From Cognataquiflexum rubidum (GTDB taxonomy: Bacteria > Bacteroidota > Bacteroidia > Cytophagales > Cyclobacteriaceae), in the NCBI RefSeq assembly GCF_022538115.1, contig NZ_JAKZAL010000006.1, positions 124,001 to 188,000 on the forward strand: 64,000 nt of DNA, in the 5' to 3' direction. The notes beneath the pieces were generated by a model. The model was not told where the DNA came from, did no database searches, and saw only the letters and a program-made list of their open reading frames with translations. Shown here in pieces: positions 52,834 to 61,285 of the stretch (positions are counted from its first letter, which is position 1; every line of letters starts with the position of its first letter). The position numbers were made by a program, and so were the translations under genes.

Positions 52834-53200
52834 CTTTTCCAAAGTTTTGAACTTTAGAAAAGTTTTTAAAACCATCGAATACCACTTGGAAAGGAAAATA
52901 TTGGTGTTTAGAAACAGGTAGATTATTTTTTTTGAAAGTAGACCTTTTCCAAAGTTTTTTAACTTTGGAAAAGATTTCTAAATCCATCGAATACCCCTTG
53001 GAAAAGAAATTATAGTATTGTAGGAAAAAGACGGTATTTTATTGATAAGTACACCTTTTCCAAAGTTTTGAACTTTGGAAAAGTTTTTAAAACCATCAAA
53101 TACCCCTTAAGAAAAGAAAATATTGGCTTACCGGTGAAAGATGATTTCTCTATTATTTTTGAAAGCAGACCTTTTCCAAAGTTTTTGAACTTTGGAAAAG
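52834..53200. repeat. Right REP block: four palindromes
   Basis: Palindromes at 52,834-52,862 (one arm base changed to AACTTTAG), 52,944-52,973, 53,055-53,083 and 53,171-53,200. Spacer units at 52,868-52,943, 52,977-53,054, 53,088-53,170 and a partial one at 53,205-53,241. The unit at 52,977 is almost identical to that at 51,852 on the left side. Confidence 0.85.
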
Positions 53201-53302
53201 TTTTTTAAAACCATCGAATACCACCTTGAAAGGAAAATATCCAAACATTTTAAATAAATCCTTGTTGGGTAGGTGTCTGTTTTGTCAGATATCTACCTTG
53301 AC

Positions 53303-53863
53303 ATGGCCTTTTTTGACAAAAAAGTAAAAAACCCTGACTTTGGGAACGAAAAGTCCTTCAGGGATTTTTTCGACAGCCATTATTCTCTTGTATATCGGAG
53401 ATTATATTCCCTATTGGGAGATTCTCAGCTTTCTGAAGAATTGTGTCAAGACATTTTTGTGAACCTTTGGCAAAGGAGATTTGAATTGCCCGCCATTGCA
53501 AATTGGAACAGTTACCTGCTGAAATCCGCCACCTTCAAAGCCATAGATTACCGAAGAAAAAGAAAGGATATCCTAAAATTTGCAGAAGACCTTGATGCTG
53601 AGGGAATCATTGCCGAAGTCGAAGAGTCGAAGGACGAAGACATTCAATTAGAGCTGCTTGAGAAAGAAATTGCAGCACTTCCCGATCGGTGTCAGGTTAT
53701 ATTCAAGCTCAGTCGATATGAGCAGATGAGCTATGCCGATATCGCCAAAGCTCTGGATATCAGTCCAAAAACGGTAGAAAACCAAATCGGTAAAGCCCTC
53801 AAAATTTTAAGAAAAAACCTCCTTCCGCAACTTTTTTTCGGATTACTGCAAATTTTTCAGTAG
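53303..53863 (+). CDS. ECF RNA polymerase sigma factor (FecI-like)
   Basis: A 186-residue extracytoplasmic-function sigma factor. Sigma-2 region: FFDSHYSLVYRRLYSLLGD near 21, SEELCQDIFVNLWQRR near 43 and YLLKSATFKAIDYRRKRK near 70. Sigma-4 region: LPDRCQVIFKLSRYEQMSYADIAKALDISPKTVENQIGKAL near 125-165, with a helix-turn-helix. It should direct transcription of the downstream receptor set when released by FecR. A GTG at 53,273 could add 10 residues. The gene starts some 60 nt after the last REP-array unit. Confidence 0.88.
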   Translation: MAFFDKKVKNPDFGNEKSFRDFFDSHYSLVYRRLYSLLGDSQLSEELCQDIFVNLWQRRFELPAIANWNSYLLKSATFKAIDYRRKRKDILKFAEDLDAEGIIAEVEESKDEDIQLELLEKEIAALPDRCQVIFKLSRYEQMSYADIAKALDISPKTVENQIGKALKILRKNLLPQLFFGLLQIFQ

Positions 53864-53915
53864 CAGGATAGGGGTTTTGAAGCCACTTCTCGACTTATAG
53901 GGAAAGAAGCAATTA

Positions 53916-54884
53916 ATGGAACCTACAGACGAACAACTGGCAAGATGGCTCGAAAGTCCGAGTCAGGATGATATTCAGGATTTGAATGAATGGCTTGACA
54001 AAAGTCCCGAGAATCTCCAAAAATGGGAGAGCTACCAAATGCTCTGGCAAAATTCGGCAAAGTTGGCTTCCAGGATGCCTCTACCTAACCGGGAAAGGAT
54101 TTGGTCAGGAATTGAAGCAGAAATCGGGGAAAAGAAGACTTTTGCTATTTCTGGCTTTTTCAAATATGCAGCGGCAGCGGCTGTCATCCTGACGATTTCT
54201 CTATCCGTTTGGCTTTCGATTTCACCCAAGCAGGAGCATTACATTGCAGGAAATGGACCATTGGAGGTTTGGCTGTCCGACAGTTCTCGCGTAGTCTTAA
54301 AAGAGGGGGCTGAACTGAAAGTTTCCGAGGACTATTTGGTGGAGGAGCGAACGGTCGTTTTGCAAGGCGACGCATTTTTTGAGATAAAAAGAAATGAGCA
54401 AAAGCCATTTTTGGTGAAAACCGAATCACATTTTGTCAAAGTATTGGGGACATCCTTTTTGGTCCAAACGCCTCAGCCGAAAGAAGCCACCGTTTCTGTT
54501 TTCTCCGGGAAAGTTGAATTTGGCTTCCCTTTAGGTCAAAGCAGTATCCTGACAAAGGACATGTCACTGACCATTTTGGGTAATCAGTTTGTAGAAAAGG
54601 AAAAAAGCACCAATGACCTTGCTTGGTGGACAGGAGAACTGAAGTATGACAATGCGCCATTGTCTCAATTTGTCGCCGACATGGCCTATAATTTTGACAT
54701 TGAGATAAGAGTAACGTCTACTTCTTTGATGGGCTGCGGACTCACGGCCAAGTTTGAAGGATTGACTCCTGATGAGATGGTGCAGGCTGTTGCCATGACC
54801 TTTGGAAGCGAACTGCAGCAATCCTCCAAATCAAGTTTGGTAATGCAAGGTGGAAATTGTGAAACGGGAGGTGAGACGTGGTGA
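53916..54884 (+). CDS. FecR-family anti-sigma regulator
   Basis: A 322-residue inner-membrane anti-sigma protein. The N-terminal cytoplasmic part (1-80) would bind the sigma factor; one transmembrane helix at about 85-105 (AAAAAVILTISLSVWLSI) follows. A periplasmic FecR domain contains the usual LPDGSxV-like WLSDSSRVVLKEGAEL near 122 and VLGTSFLV near 180, then a DUF4974-type C-terminal domain (LTAKFEGLTPDEMVQAVA). The stop overlaps the receptor gene start by 7 nt. It should relay receptor occupancy to the sigma factor. Confidence 0.9.
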   Translation: MEPTDEQLARWLESPSQDDIQDLNEWLDKSPENLQKWESYQMLWQNSAKLASRMPLPNRERIWSGIEAEIGEKKTFAISGFFKYAAAAAVILTISLSVWLSISPKQEHYIAGNGPLEVWLSDSSRVVLKEGAELKVSEDYLVEERTVVLQGDAFFEIKRNEQKPFLVKTESHFVKVLGTSFLVQTPQPKEATVSVFSGKVEFGFPLGQSSILTKDMSLTILGNQFVEKEKSTNDLAWWTGELKYDNAPLSQFVADMAYNFDIEIRVTSTSLMGCGLTAKFEGLTPDEMVQAVAMTFGSELQQSSKSSLVMQGGNCETGGETW

Positions 54885-57493
54885 GGTTGTTTTTGATTTT
54901 CGCCCTTTGTTTTTTGTCTTTTTGGGCCAAAGCTCAGGAACGGATAAGTTTGAATGGAACCTACTCCTCCGAGCAACTGATTGAAAGTATTGAGCAGCAG
55001 ACTCCTTTTCGGTTTGTCTTCCAAAGCCAAATCCTTCCAAAAGGAAAGGTTGTGGACTTAAGTTTTGATCAGGCTAAAGTGGAAGAAATCCTTTCTTTTT
55101 GGACAGCTGCCCTGCAATTGGAATATAAGATTCAGGGCAATCTGATCTTATTATCACCTGCCCCTTCCTCGAGAAGAATACTCAGCGGCTATGTGACCAA
55201 TCAGGGCGATGGAGAAAAGCTTATCGGTGCCAACATTCAAGTCTTGGGCACAGGAATCGGAATTACCACCAATGAATATGGATACTTCGCATTATCCATC
55301 CCACAGGGCAACTACAAGGTAAAGATTTCTTATGTGGGTTTTCAGACCCTGACTGAAGAGGTTGCTTTATTCCAAGACATCGCGAAAAATTTCCAGCTTC
55401 AAATTGCCAATGTGCTATTGGACGAGGTTTCTGTAGTCTCGGTGGAAGACAAGGTGGAGGAAATTCAGATGAGTACCTTCAAGGTAAATATGGCCTTGGT
55501 CCGAAAGCTGCCAGCAATCGGCGGAGAGGTCGACCCGCTGCGGATTCTTCAACTGCTTCCAGGCGTGCAGTTTGGTACCGAAGGCACATCGGGATTCAAT
55601 GTACGTGGCGGTTCTCAAGATCAAAATCTGATTTTGTTGGATGGAGTACCGATGTACAATGTCTCCCATCTTTTTGGCTTTCTCTCGGTATTCAATGCCG
55701 ATGCAATTCAGAATATGGACTTGACCAAAGGAGCTTTTCCGGCACGGTATGGAGGCAGACTTTCCTCCGTCTTGGACATCAGTATGAAGGAAGGCACTAA
55801 GGAAAGGATTTCAGGAAATGTCGGACTCAGTACCTTTGCCTCGAAGTTCTTTTTGGAAGGACCCTTGGCGGGGGAGAAAATGACCTTTATGGTTTCGGCC
55901 CGGAGAAGCTTTTTAGATCCCATTTTGGTTCCTGTTACCAGAAGGCAAAAAATCGAAAATGGTGCCAGCGGAGGCCAAAGCAATTATTCCTTCTACGATG
56001 TCAATGCCAAGGTCAACTATACCTTTTCTGCAAAGGACCGGATTTACTTGAGCGTTTATCAGGGAAATGACCGCTACAATGACAATACGCTAAGAATAAG
56101 CTCCTTCGGAAACTCCACGGTAGAAAGTGAACAAGATGTCAAACTTGGTTGGGGCAATCAGGTGGCCTCTTTGCGATGGAACCATGTCTTTCAACCAACC
56201 CTTTTTTCCAATATCAATCTTTTTACAAGCAGGTATCAGTTGAATACCGTTTCGGATAACAATGTAGAAATCAGATCAGGTAGCGAACGGATATTCAGTG
56301 AGGACTTTTCGGACCAACAGTCCTCCATCCGGGATTATGGGGGAAAAATTGATTTCAGCTATTTCCCAAACCCAACACACTTTATGAAATTTGGCGGACT
56401 TCTACTCAGACATCGATTTGTAAATCAGTTTCAGTCCAACTTCTCCATTACCCGCAACAACCAGCGTGAGGAAGATTCTTCCAGCTTAAGGGAAGAGAAT
56501 AACGCATGGGAAGGGTTTGTTTTTGTGGAGGACGAGATAACGATCAACCGAAAGTTGGGCGTCAATGTCGGTATCCATGCCAGTAATTTTTGGTCGGGTG
56601 GGGTAAGTTATCCTTCCATTCAGCCGAGGACTTCCTTTAGATGGGCAATCAATTCTTCAAACGCCATCAAGGGAGGGTACGCAAAAATGACCCAATACCT
56701 CCACCTCCTGACCAATAGCGGTATTGGGCTGCCAACTGACCTTTGGCTAGGGTCCAGCCCGGAGATAGGCCCACAAAATGCCAATCAGTGGTCATTGGGG
56801 TATACCAAAACGTTTTCCAGAGGGGTTGATTTTACGGTAGAAGGCTTCCATAAGAAAATGGAAGGCCTCTTGGATTTCAAAGACGGGGTAACATTTTTTA
56901 TGAATACGGGAAGTATAAGTGAGAAGGTGACCACCGGAGATGGATTAGCCAAAGGGGTGGAAATGATGCTGCAAAAGCAGGTGGGGAAAACACAGGGTTG
57001 GATATCCTATACTTGGTCTAAATCGGACCGGATTTTCCAAGAAATCAATAACGGAGAACCGTTCCCTTTCATATTCGACAGAAGACATGATTTTTCAGCC
57101 TTGATCAATCAGCAAGTTGGTAAACGATGGAATTTCAGTGCCACTTGGATCTACTTGACAGGAAGGGCGGTGACATTACCCGTTTCGACCTTTGTTGAAA
57201 ATGTAGTGATCCCAGGCGATAGGATAGGAAACGTTGCAGATTTAATCGAGTACAGTACCCGAAATGCCTATCGCTTCAAGCCCTATCACCGATTGGATAT
57301 TTCTGCCAATTACGAAAAAACAACCACATGGGGAGGGCACCGCTTTTCAGTCAGTGTGTACAATCTATACAATCGGCAAAACACCTTCTTCCTATCCCAA
57401 GATCCTGGAGCAGCATCTGACGGATCTATTCAACTTATAGACAATCCCTTATTTCCACTTATCCCCGGTTTTTCCTATGGAATATTCTTCTAA
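54878..57493 (+). CDS. TonB-dependent outer-membrane receptor with STN and carboxypeptidase-like domains
   Basis: An 871-residue receptor. Signal peptide (VRLFLIFALCFLSFWAKA). A secretin/TonB short N-terminal signalling domain (about 25-90) that talks to FecR, then a carboxypeptidase-regulatory beta-sandwich (LSGYVTNQGDGEKLIGANIQ near 105), a plug domain (GGSQDQNLILLDGVPMYNVSHLFG near 243) and a beta-barrel ending in aromatic FSYGIFF. Start is GTG at 54,878. No SusD partner follows, so uptake may not be of the starch-type kind. The cargo is unknown. Confidence 0.92.
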   Translation: MVRLFLIFALCFLSFWAKAQERISLNGTYSSEQLIESIEQQTPFRFVFQSQILPKGKVVDLSFDQAKVEEILSFWTAALQLEYKIQGNLILLSPAPSSRRILSGYVTNQGDGEKLIGANIQVLGTGIGITTNEYGYFALSIPQGNYKVKISYVGFQTLTEEVALFQDIAKNFQLQIANVLLDEVSVVSVEDKVEEIQMSTFKVNMALVRKLPAIGGEVDPLRILQLLPGVQFGTEGTSGFNVRGGSQDQNLILLDGVPMYNVSHLFGFLSVFNADAIQNMDLTKGAFPARYGGRLSSVLDISMKEGTKERISGNVGLSTFASKFFLEGPLAGEKMTFMVSARRSFLDPILVPVTRRQKIENGASGGQSNYSFYDVNAKVNYTFSAKDRIYLSVYQGNDRYNDNTLRISSFGNSTVESEQDVKLGWGNQVASLRWNHVFQPTLFSNINLFTSRYQLNTVSDNNVEIRSGSERIFSEDFSDQQSSIRDYGGKIDFSYFPNPTHFMKFGGLLLRHRFVNQFQSNFSITRNNQREEDSSSLREENNAWEGFVFVEDEITINRKLGVNVGIHASNFWSGGVSYPSIQPRTSFRWAINSSNAIKGGYAKMTQYLHLLTNSGIGLPTDLWLGSSPEIGPQNANQWSLGYTKTFSRGVDFTVEGFHKKMEGLLDFKDGVTFFMNTGSISEKVTTGDGLAKGVEMMLQKQVGKTQGWISYTWSKSDRIFQEINNGEPFPFIFDRRHDFSALINQQVGKRWNFSATWIYLTGRAVTLPVSTFVENVVIPGDRIGNVADLIEYSTRNAYRFKPYHRLDISANYEKTTTWGGHRFSVSVYNLYNRQNTFFLSQDPGAASDGSIQLIDNPLFPLIPGFSYGIFF

Positions 57494-58454
57494 CGTGATC
57501 CGAAATTTAGCAGCGCTCGCTTTGCTTTATGCGACCAGTTCCTGCCTGTTTGAGTCTCCTTCCCCAATTGAAATCATTGATTCCCAAAAGAAATTGGTAG
57601 TCAATGGTCATATCAGCCCCGATGTACCTTTGCTGATATCCGTGACCAATAACATCCCATTTACCACTGCCATGTTTGCCTTGCAGAATATTCCGGATGC
57701 AAAAGTAGAACTTTGGGAAGGTGCCCAGAAGTTGGAGGAGGGGGTGTTCCAACCTTCAGCAACTGTGACTGTGGGCTTGCCTGAAATTGAAAAAAAGTTT
57801 CCAAATCATTTTGCTTACAGGGCCTTTTTTGCATTTGAGTCCGTGCCTGAGGCAGGTAAGTCCTATTCGCTCAAAGTCAATGCTCCCGGATATCCGGCTG
57901 TGGAAACCACGGATCGGGTCCCTGAGAATGCAGCAGAGGCACCCACATTCCGAATCCTATCCATCAACAGGGCCAATGGCCTAATCACAGTAGAAGTGGA
58001 TTTAGAGCTTTTGGATGAAAAAAATTACTTCCATTTGCAGTTTTTTGTCAGGACAAACGGATTTAATGACGTTGAACAAGTTGAACAAGTCAAGGTGGTG
58101 TTGGACAACGAAGGATTGTTAAATGTCGATAATAATGGCGTGGCCTTCGAAGGAGGACTAAATTCAGGTATTATGTATAATCCCAACGTCTTTGGATCAA
58201 AAAGCAACAAGCGAATCATCGTGTTGGAATATTTATCGGTTATTTTCTTCCCTGAGATTCAATATGAACTAAGTGCAGAAATACGGACCATCAGCAAAAG
58301 CTACTATGACTATTATGTGGCTGTAATCCAGCAAAAATATTATGGTGACTACCCGTTTGTTACCTCAATTAGGATTCCTAACAATGTGCAGGGTGGCTTG
58401 GGTAACTTTTCTGCCTTCACAGCCAGAAAATCAGGATGGTTGGATTTGAAATAA
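57477..58454 (+). CDS. DUF4249-family lipoprotein
   Basis: A 325-residue lipoprotein with an N-terminal hydrophobic helix and an SSC lipobox near residue 22. The body has the DUF4249 pattern VVNGHISPDVPLLISVTNN near 42, AKVELWEG near 76, AGKSYSLKVNAPGYPAVE near 125, and SKSYYDYYVAVIQQ near 282. It overlaps the receptor gene by 17 nt, so it is co-translated. DUF4249 proteins often accompany SusD-less TonB receptors and may help capture the substrate at the cell surface. Function otherwise unknown. Confidence 0.85.
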   Translation: MEYSSNVIRNLAALALLYATSSCLFESPSPIEIIDSQKKLVVNGHISPDVPLLISVTNNIPFTTAMFALQNIPDAKVELWEGAQKLEEGVFQPSATVTVGLPEIEKKFPNHFAYRAFFAFESVPEAGKSYSLKVNAPGYPAVETTDRVPENAAEAPTFRILSINRANGLITVEVDLELLDEKNYFHLQFFVRTNGFNDVEQVEQVKVVLDNEGLLNVDNNGVAFEGGLNSGIMYNPNVFGSKSNKRIIVLEYLSVIFFPEIQYELSAEIRTISKSYYDYYVAVIQQKYYGDYPFVTSIRIPNNVQGGLGNFSAFTARKSGWLDLK

Positions 58455-58461
58455 ATCAAAA

Positions 58462-59490
58462 TCAATACCTCCACTTATTCGCCAAAGCCACCAAACTCAG
58501 CATCACCGGAACCTCAACCAATACTCCAACTACCGTCACCAGTGCCGCGGGACTTTCCAGTCCAAAGAGTGCTATCGCGACTGCGACCGCCAATTCAAAG
58601 AAATTACTTGCTCCTATCATGGCTGCCGGCGAACAGATGGCATGCGGTAATTTGAGTTTTCTTCCGCCAAACCAGGCGAGGAAAAAGATAAAATAGGTCT
58701 GAATGATCAGCGGAATAGCAATCAGGACAATGATCATTGGATTATTCAGAATATTTGGCCCTTGAAAAGCAAACAACAATACCAAAGTCAAAAGCAATGC
58801 GATAATGCTGACAGGTTTTAGCTTGGGCAGAAAAACAGTTTTGAACCAGTCTTCCCCATATTTTCCTACCAAGATCTTATTCGTAATCACACCTGCCACC
58901 AAGGGAATTACTACAAAAATGACTACTGAGGATACCAAAGTTTCATAAGGAATGGTCACATCGGTAATTCCCAACAGGAATCCTACCAAGGGAACAAAGG
59001 CCACCAAAATGATTAAATCATTGACAGAAACTTGTACCAAGGTATAATTGGGATCCCCATCCGTGAGATAAGACCAAACGAAAACCATGGCTGTACAGGG
59101 TGCAGCACCCAATAATATTGCTCCGGCGATATATTCTCCAGCCAATTCAGGCTCGATAAATGCCGAGAAAATCTGGTCAAAAAAGATCCAGGCAAAGAAT
59201 GCCATGGTAAATGGTTTGACCAGCCAATTGATGACAACAGTCAGGATCAACCCTTTTGGAGCTTTGCCCACCCCTTTGATGCTGCTGAAGTCAATCTGTA
59301 GCATCATGGGATATATCATCATCCAGATCAAAATGGCAATGGGAATGTTGACATTGTAGATTTCCATTCGGCTCAGATAGGACATGCTTTCCCCGGCAAA
59401 ATGCCCGATCCCCACTCCCGCCAAAATGCAAAGCCCAACCCACAAACTCAGGTATTTTTCAAAAAAGGCTATTTTCTTAGGTTCAGACAT
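58462..59490 (-). CDS. acr3: Acr3-family arsenite efflux transporter
   Basis: A 342-residue inner-membrane transporter of the bile/arsenite/riboflavin superfamily, with ten hydrophobic segments. [14 protein letters not shown] near residue 56 and [25 protein letters not shown] near 123 hold the conserved Cys and DP motif. [14 protein letters not shown] follows near 195. It expels arsenite, the product of the upstream reductase. It is the last gene of the arsenic set and converges with the DUF4249 gene with 7 nt between stops. A GATATT word repeat occupies the gap to the reductase gene. Confidence 0.93.
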   Translation of the reverse strand: MSEPKKIAFFEKYLSLWVGLCILAGVGIGHFAGESMSYLSRMEIYNVNIPIAILIWMMIYPMMLQIDFSSIKGVGKAPKGLILTVVINWLVKPFTMAFFAWIFFDQIFSAFIEPELAGEYIAGAILLGAAPCTAMVFVWSYLTDGDPNYTLVQVSVNDLIILVAFVPLVGFLLGITDVTIPYETLVSSVVIFVVIPLVAGVITNKILVGKYGEDWFKTVFLPKLKPVSIIALLLTLVLLFAFQGPNILNNPMIIVLIAIPLIIQTYFIFFLAWFGGRKLKLPHAICSPAAMIGASNFFELAVAVAIALFGLESPAALVTVVGVLVEVPVMLSLVALANKWRY

Positions 59491-59526
59491 TTTTAGATTG
59501 ATTTATAGTTCAGTAGGTATTGAGGC

Positions 59527-59622
59527 TGATATTGGTAGATATTAGCTGCGCGATATTATTGGATATTGGTTTGGAACATCATAGCAATATCCACAAATAT
59601 CCAATATCAATTAATATCAATC
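59527..59622. repeat. GATATTGG word-repeat and inverted repeat block
   Basis: Variants of GATATTGGTAGATATTAG and GGATATTGG occur on the left; CAATATCC, CCAATATC and AATATCAA on the right, so the block can fold on itself. It fills the 135-nt spacer between acr3 and the arsenate reductase gene. Confidence 0.65.
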
Positions 59623-59625
59623 CTT

Positions 59626-60240
59626 TTAGGCTTTAGATATTCTAGAGAAAACATAAAGCATCTCCGAAGCAATCTGAAGGCTGCGTTCGTCATAGCGGGC
59701 GGCTTCCTGAGAAGTTCCATCAAATGCCTTTGGATCTTCGTACCTCACCGGAATCCTGGCTTCAGCACCCGGTATAAAAGGACAGTTTTCATCCGCATGC
59801 GAGCAGGTCATCACGGCTGCAAATCCTTTGGGAGCATTGGCAGAATCATCATAGAGTTTGGAGAAACAGATTATCGGATCGTCATCATCTGAATAGAAGA
59901 CAAAGTATTTTGGGTTTCCGACGCCTTTTTGGGTGACTTTGAATCCTGCTCTTTTGATAGAGGCTACCGCCCTTTCGTTGAATGCCGTGACTTCCACTCC
60001 ACCTGAAAATGAATTGATTTCAATATCATAATAGGCAGCAGCGGTCTTTGCCCAAATCTGGGAAAACTGACTCCGTCGGGAATTATGCGTGCAGATAAAG
60101 TTCAGGTTTACCGGTTGGTCTGCATCGATTTTCTTTTGGATATAGTCGATAAAATCCTGCAGGATGGGAATCCGATCCTTTGGTATTTCAAGGCTTTTGG
60201 CCTTTTCAATGGTGGCTTGAAGGGTTGGGTATAGGTTCAT
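59626..60240 (-). CDS. arsC: Arsenate reductase-like low-molecular-weight phosphatase
   Basis: A 204-residue protein with a low-molecular-weight protein-tyrosine-phosphatase fold, as in thioredoxin-linked arsenate reductases. The catalytic loop is CTHNSRR (C-x5-R) near residue 47, followed by SQFSQIWAKTAAAYY. Later cysteines (ICFSKL near 128 and CSHADENCP near 150) could form the disulfide relay. An extended reading to 60,351 runs through a GTAC word-repeat block and is rejected. It stands between DUF6428 and acr3 in the arsenic set and should produce arsenite for export. Confidence 0.88.
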   Translation of the reverse strand: MNLYPTLQATIEKAKSLEIPKDRIPILQDFIDYIQKKIDADQPVNLNFICTHNSRRSQFSQIWAKTAAAYYDIEINSFSGGVEVTAFNERAVASIKRAGFKVTQKGVGNPKYFVFYSDDDDPIICFSKLYDDSANAPKGFAAVMTCSHADENCPFIPGAEARIPVRYEDPKAFDGTSQEAARYDERSLQIASEMLYVFSRISKA

Positions 60241-60253
60241 GGTATATATTTTT

Positions 60254-60324
60254 GTACAAAGTACCAAGTACAAAGTACCAGGAATGGTACCTACTTGGTA
60301 CTTAGTACGTGGTACATAGTACAA
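60254..60324. repeat. GTACAAAGTACC word-repeat block
   Basis: Words GTACAAAGTACCAAGTAC, TGGTACCTACTTGGTAC and TTAGTACGTGGTACATAGTAC; partly palindromic. It ends 2 nt before the DUF6428-like stop codon and fills the gap to arsC. A further copy (CTTGGTACTTTGTACTTGAT) lies at 60,924-60,943 between DUF6428 and arsR. Confidence 0.75.
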
Positions 60325-60325
60325 T

Positions 60326-60862
60326 CTAGCAACATCCCGATCCCGGTGCACAGGCGCTTGCTTCTAGCGCAGCCAAGGAAACACGGACCTTTGGTTTGGC
60401 AGCAGGACCGCAACAGGCAGCAGCTTTTTCTTCCGGGGTTGTCGCCCTATCTTTGGCTTTGCAGGTTGTTTGGTCAGCAGTCAGCTGCACAATCAGGCTG
60501 TTTCCGGCTTCTTTGATATTGTGTACAGGAAGCACGGCTGTAGGGAAGGAACTGTTTCCATATTCAAATTTGATCTCCCTATCCTGAAAAGTCGGTCTGA
60601 CTTTTTGGACTACGTCAAATATCTTCAAGGCTTTGCTGGTATCGACCGCATGGTCCGGTTCAGGGATTCCATTTTCCCAAAGTTGGATGTGGACTTCATT
60701 CCACTCGTTGCGGATTCCGCCACAGTCCACCGTGTCGTAGGAGACATTTTTGATTTCTGTGATGTGGTAGTCAGTACGGACGTATTGACCTGCTTGGTAC
60801 TCGAAGAAAAGGGATTTCTCAGGGTTTTCTCTAAGGATTTGGGTAAATTCTGAAGTTTTCAT
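60326..60862 (-). CDS. DUF6428-like protein with cysteine-rich tail, arsenic operon
   Basis: A 178-residue protein of a family often found next to arsR and arsC in Bacteroidota (DUF6428). The body (GQYVRTDYHITEIKNVSYDTVDCGGI, NEVHIQLWENG, FEYGNSSFPTAVLPV) is typical. The C-terminal 55 residues add CCGPA near 150 and a CAPGSGCC end, suggesting thiol binding of arsenite or metal. The start MKTSEF at 60,862 is preferred. Its biochemical role is unknown; involvement in arsenic handling is inferred from context. Confidence 0.8.
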   Translation of the reverse strand: MKTSEFTQILRENPEKSLFFEYQAGQYVRTDYHITEIKNVSYDTVDCGGIRNEWNEVHIQLWENGIPEPDHAVDTSKALKIFDVVQKVRPTFQDREIKFEYGNSSFPTAVLPVHNIKEAGNSLIVQLTADQTTCKAKDRATTPEEKAAACCGPAAKPKVRVSLAALEASACAPGSGCC

Positions 60863-60949
60863 ATGGATATCTCGCAAAGGCGTCAAATTTTAGAATGTTA
60901 TTGAATGTTTGATTTTATGATTCTTGGTACTTTGTACTTGATACATTTT

Positions 60950-61285
60950 TCAGCAGCATGTTTCTCCCGGTATTTTTGGAAATCCTGAAAATAGGGTTTC
61001 AAACAGATGTTGGATTTCTGACCAACGGACCGGGTCGATACAGTAATTGACAGATACACCTTCAATGCTTCCTCTGATGATCCCGGTTTCTTTGAGTTCA
61101 CGGAGATGCTGTGATATTGTCGCCTGTGCCAAACCCAATTCTTGGACTAAGTCCCCGTTGATACAGGTATTGGATTGGATGAGGTATTGGAGAATTGCGA
61201 TTCTCGCAGGGTGGGCAAAAACTTTGGCGACTTTGGCCAGTTCATTTTGCTCTTCGGTGAATAAATCTGTTTTGGTGACACCCAT
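60950..61285 (-). CDS. arsR: ArsR-family transcriptional repressor
   Basis: A 111-residue winged-helix regulator. FAHPARIAILQYLIQSN near residue 24 and LVQELGLAQATISQHLRELKETGII near 46-70 form the DNA-recognition helix-turn-helix and wing. Cysteines at about 41 (NTCING) and the terminal TCC could be metalloid ligands; a classical ELCVCDL motif is absent. First gene of the arsenic set, so it likely represses its own operon and is released by arsenite (inference). Confidence 0.9.
   Translation of the reverse strand: MGVTKTDLFTEEQNELAKVAKVFAHPARIAILQYLIQSNTCINGDLVQELGLAQATISQHLRELKETGIIRGSIEGVSVNYCIDPVRWSEIQHLFETLFSGFPKIPGETCC

Larger units (their letters stand above)
51740..53241. mobile_element. 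REP array with central RAYT gene (REPtron-like)
   Basis: Eight palindromes with arms CTTTTCCAAAGTT and AACTTTGGAAAAG begin at 51,817, 51,928, 52,042, 52,154, 52,834, 52,944, 53,055 and 53,171. Four lie on each side of the transposase gene, with a period of 110-116 nt. The spacers (about 75-85 nt) carry ATACC...GAAA...AAGACG..ATTTTATTGA words that align with the end of purU. The transposase is opposite to purU. Organisation fits REP elements mobilised by a RAYT protein. Confidence 0.85.

Noticed and set aside
60241-60351. N-terminal extension of the arsenate reductase-like gene
   Set aside because: It is translated from GTAC word repeats (YYVPRTKYQV-type residues) and overlaps the end of the DUF6428-like gene.
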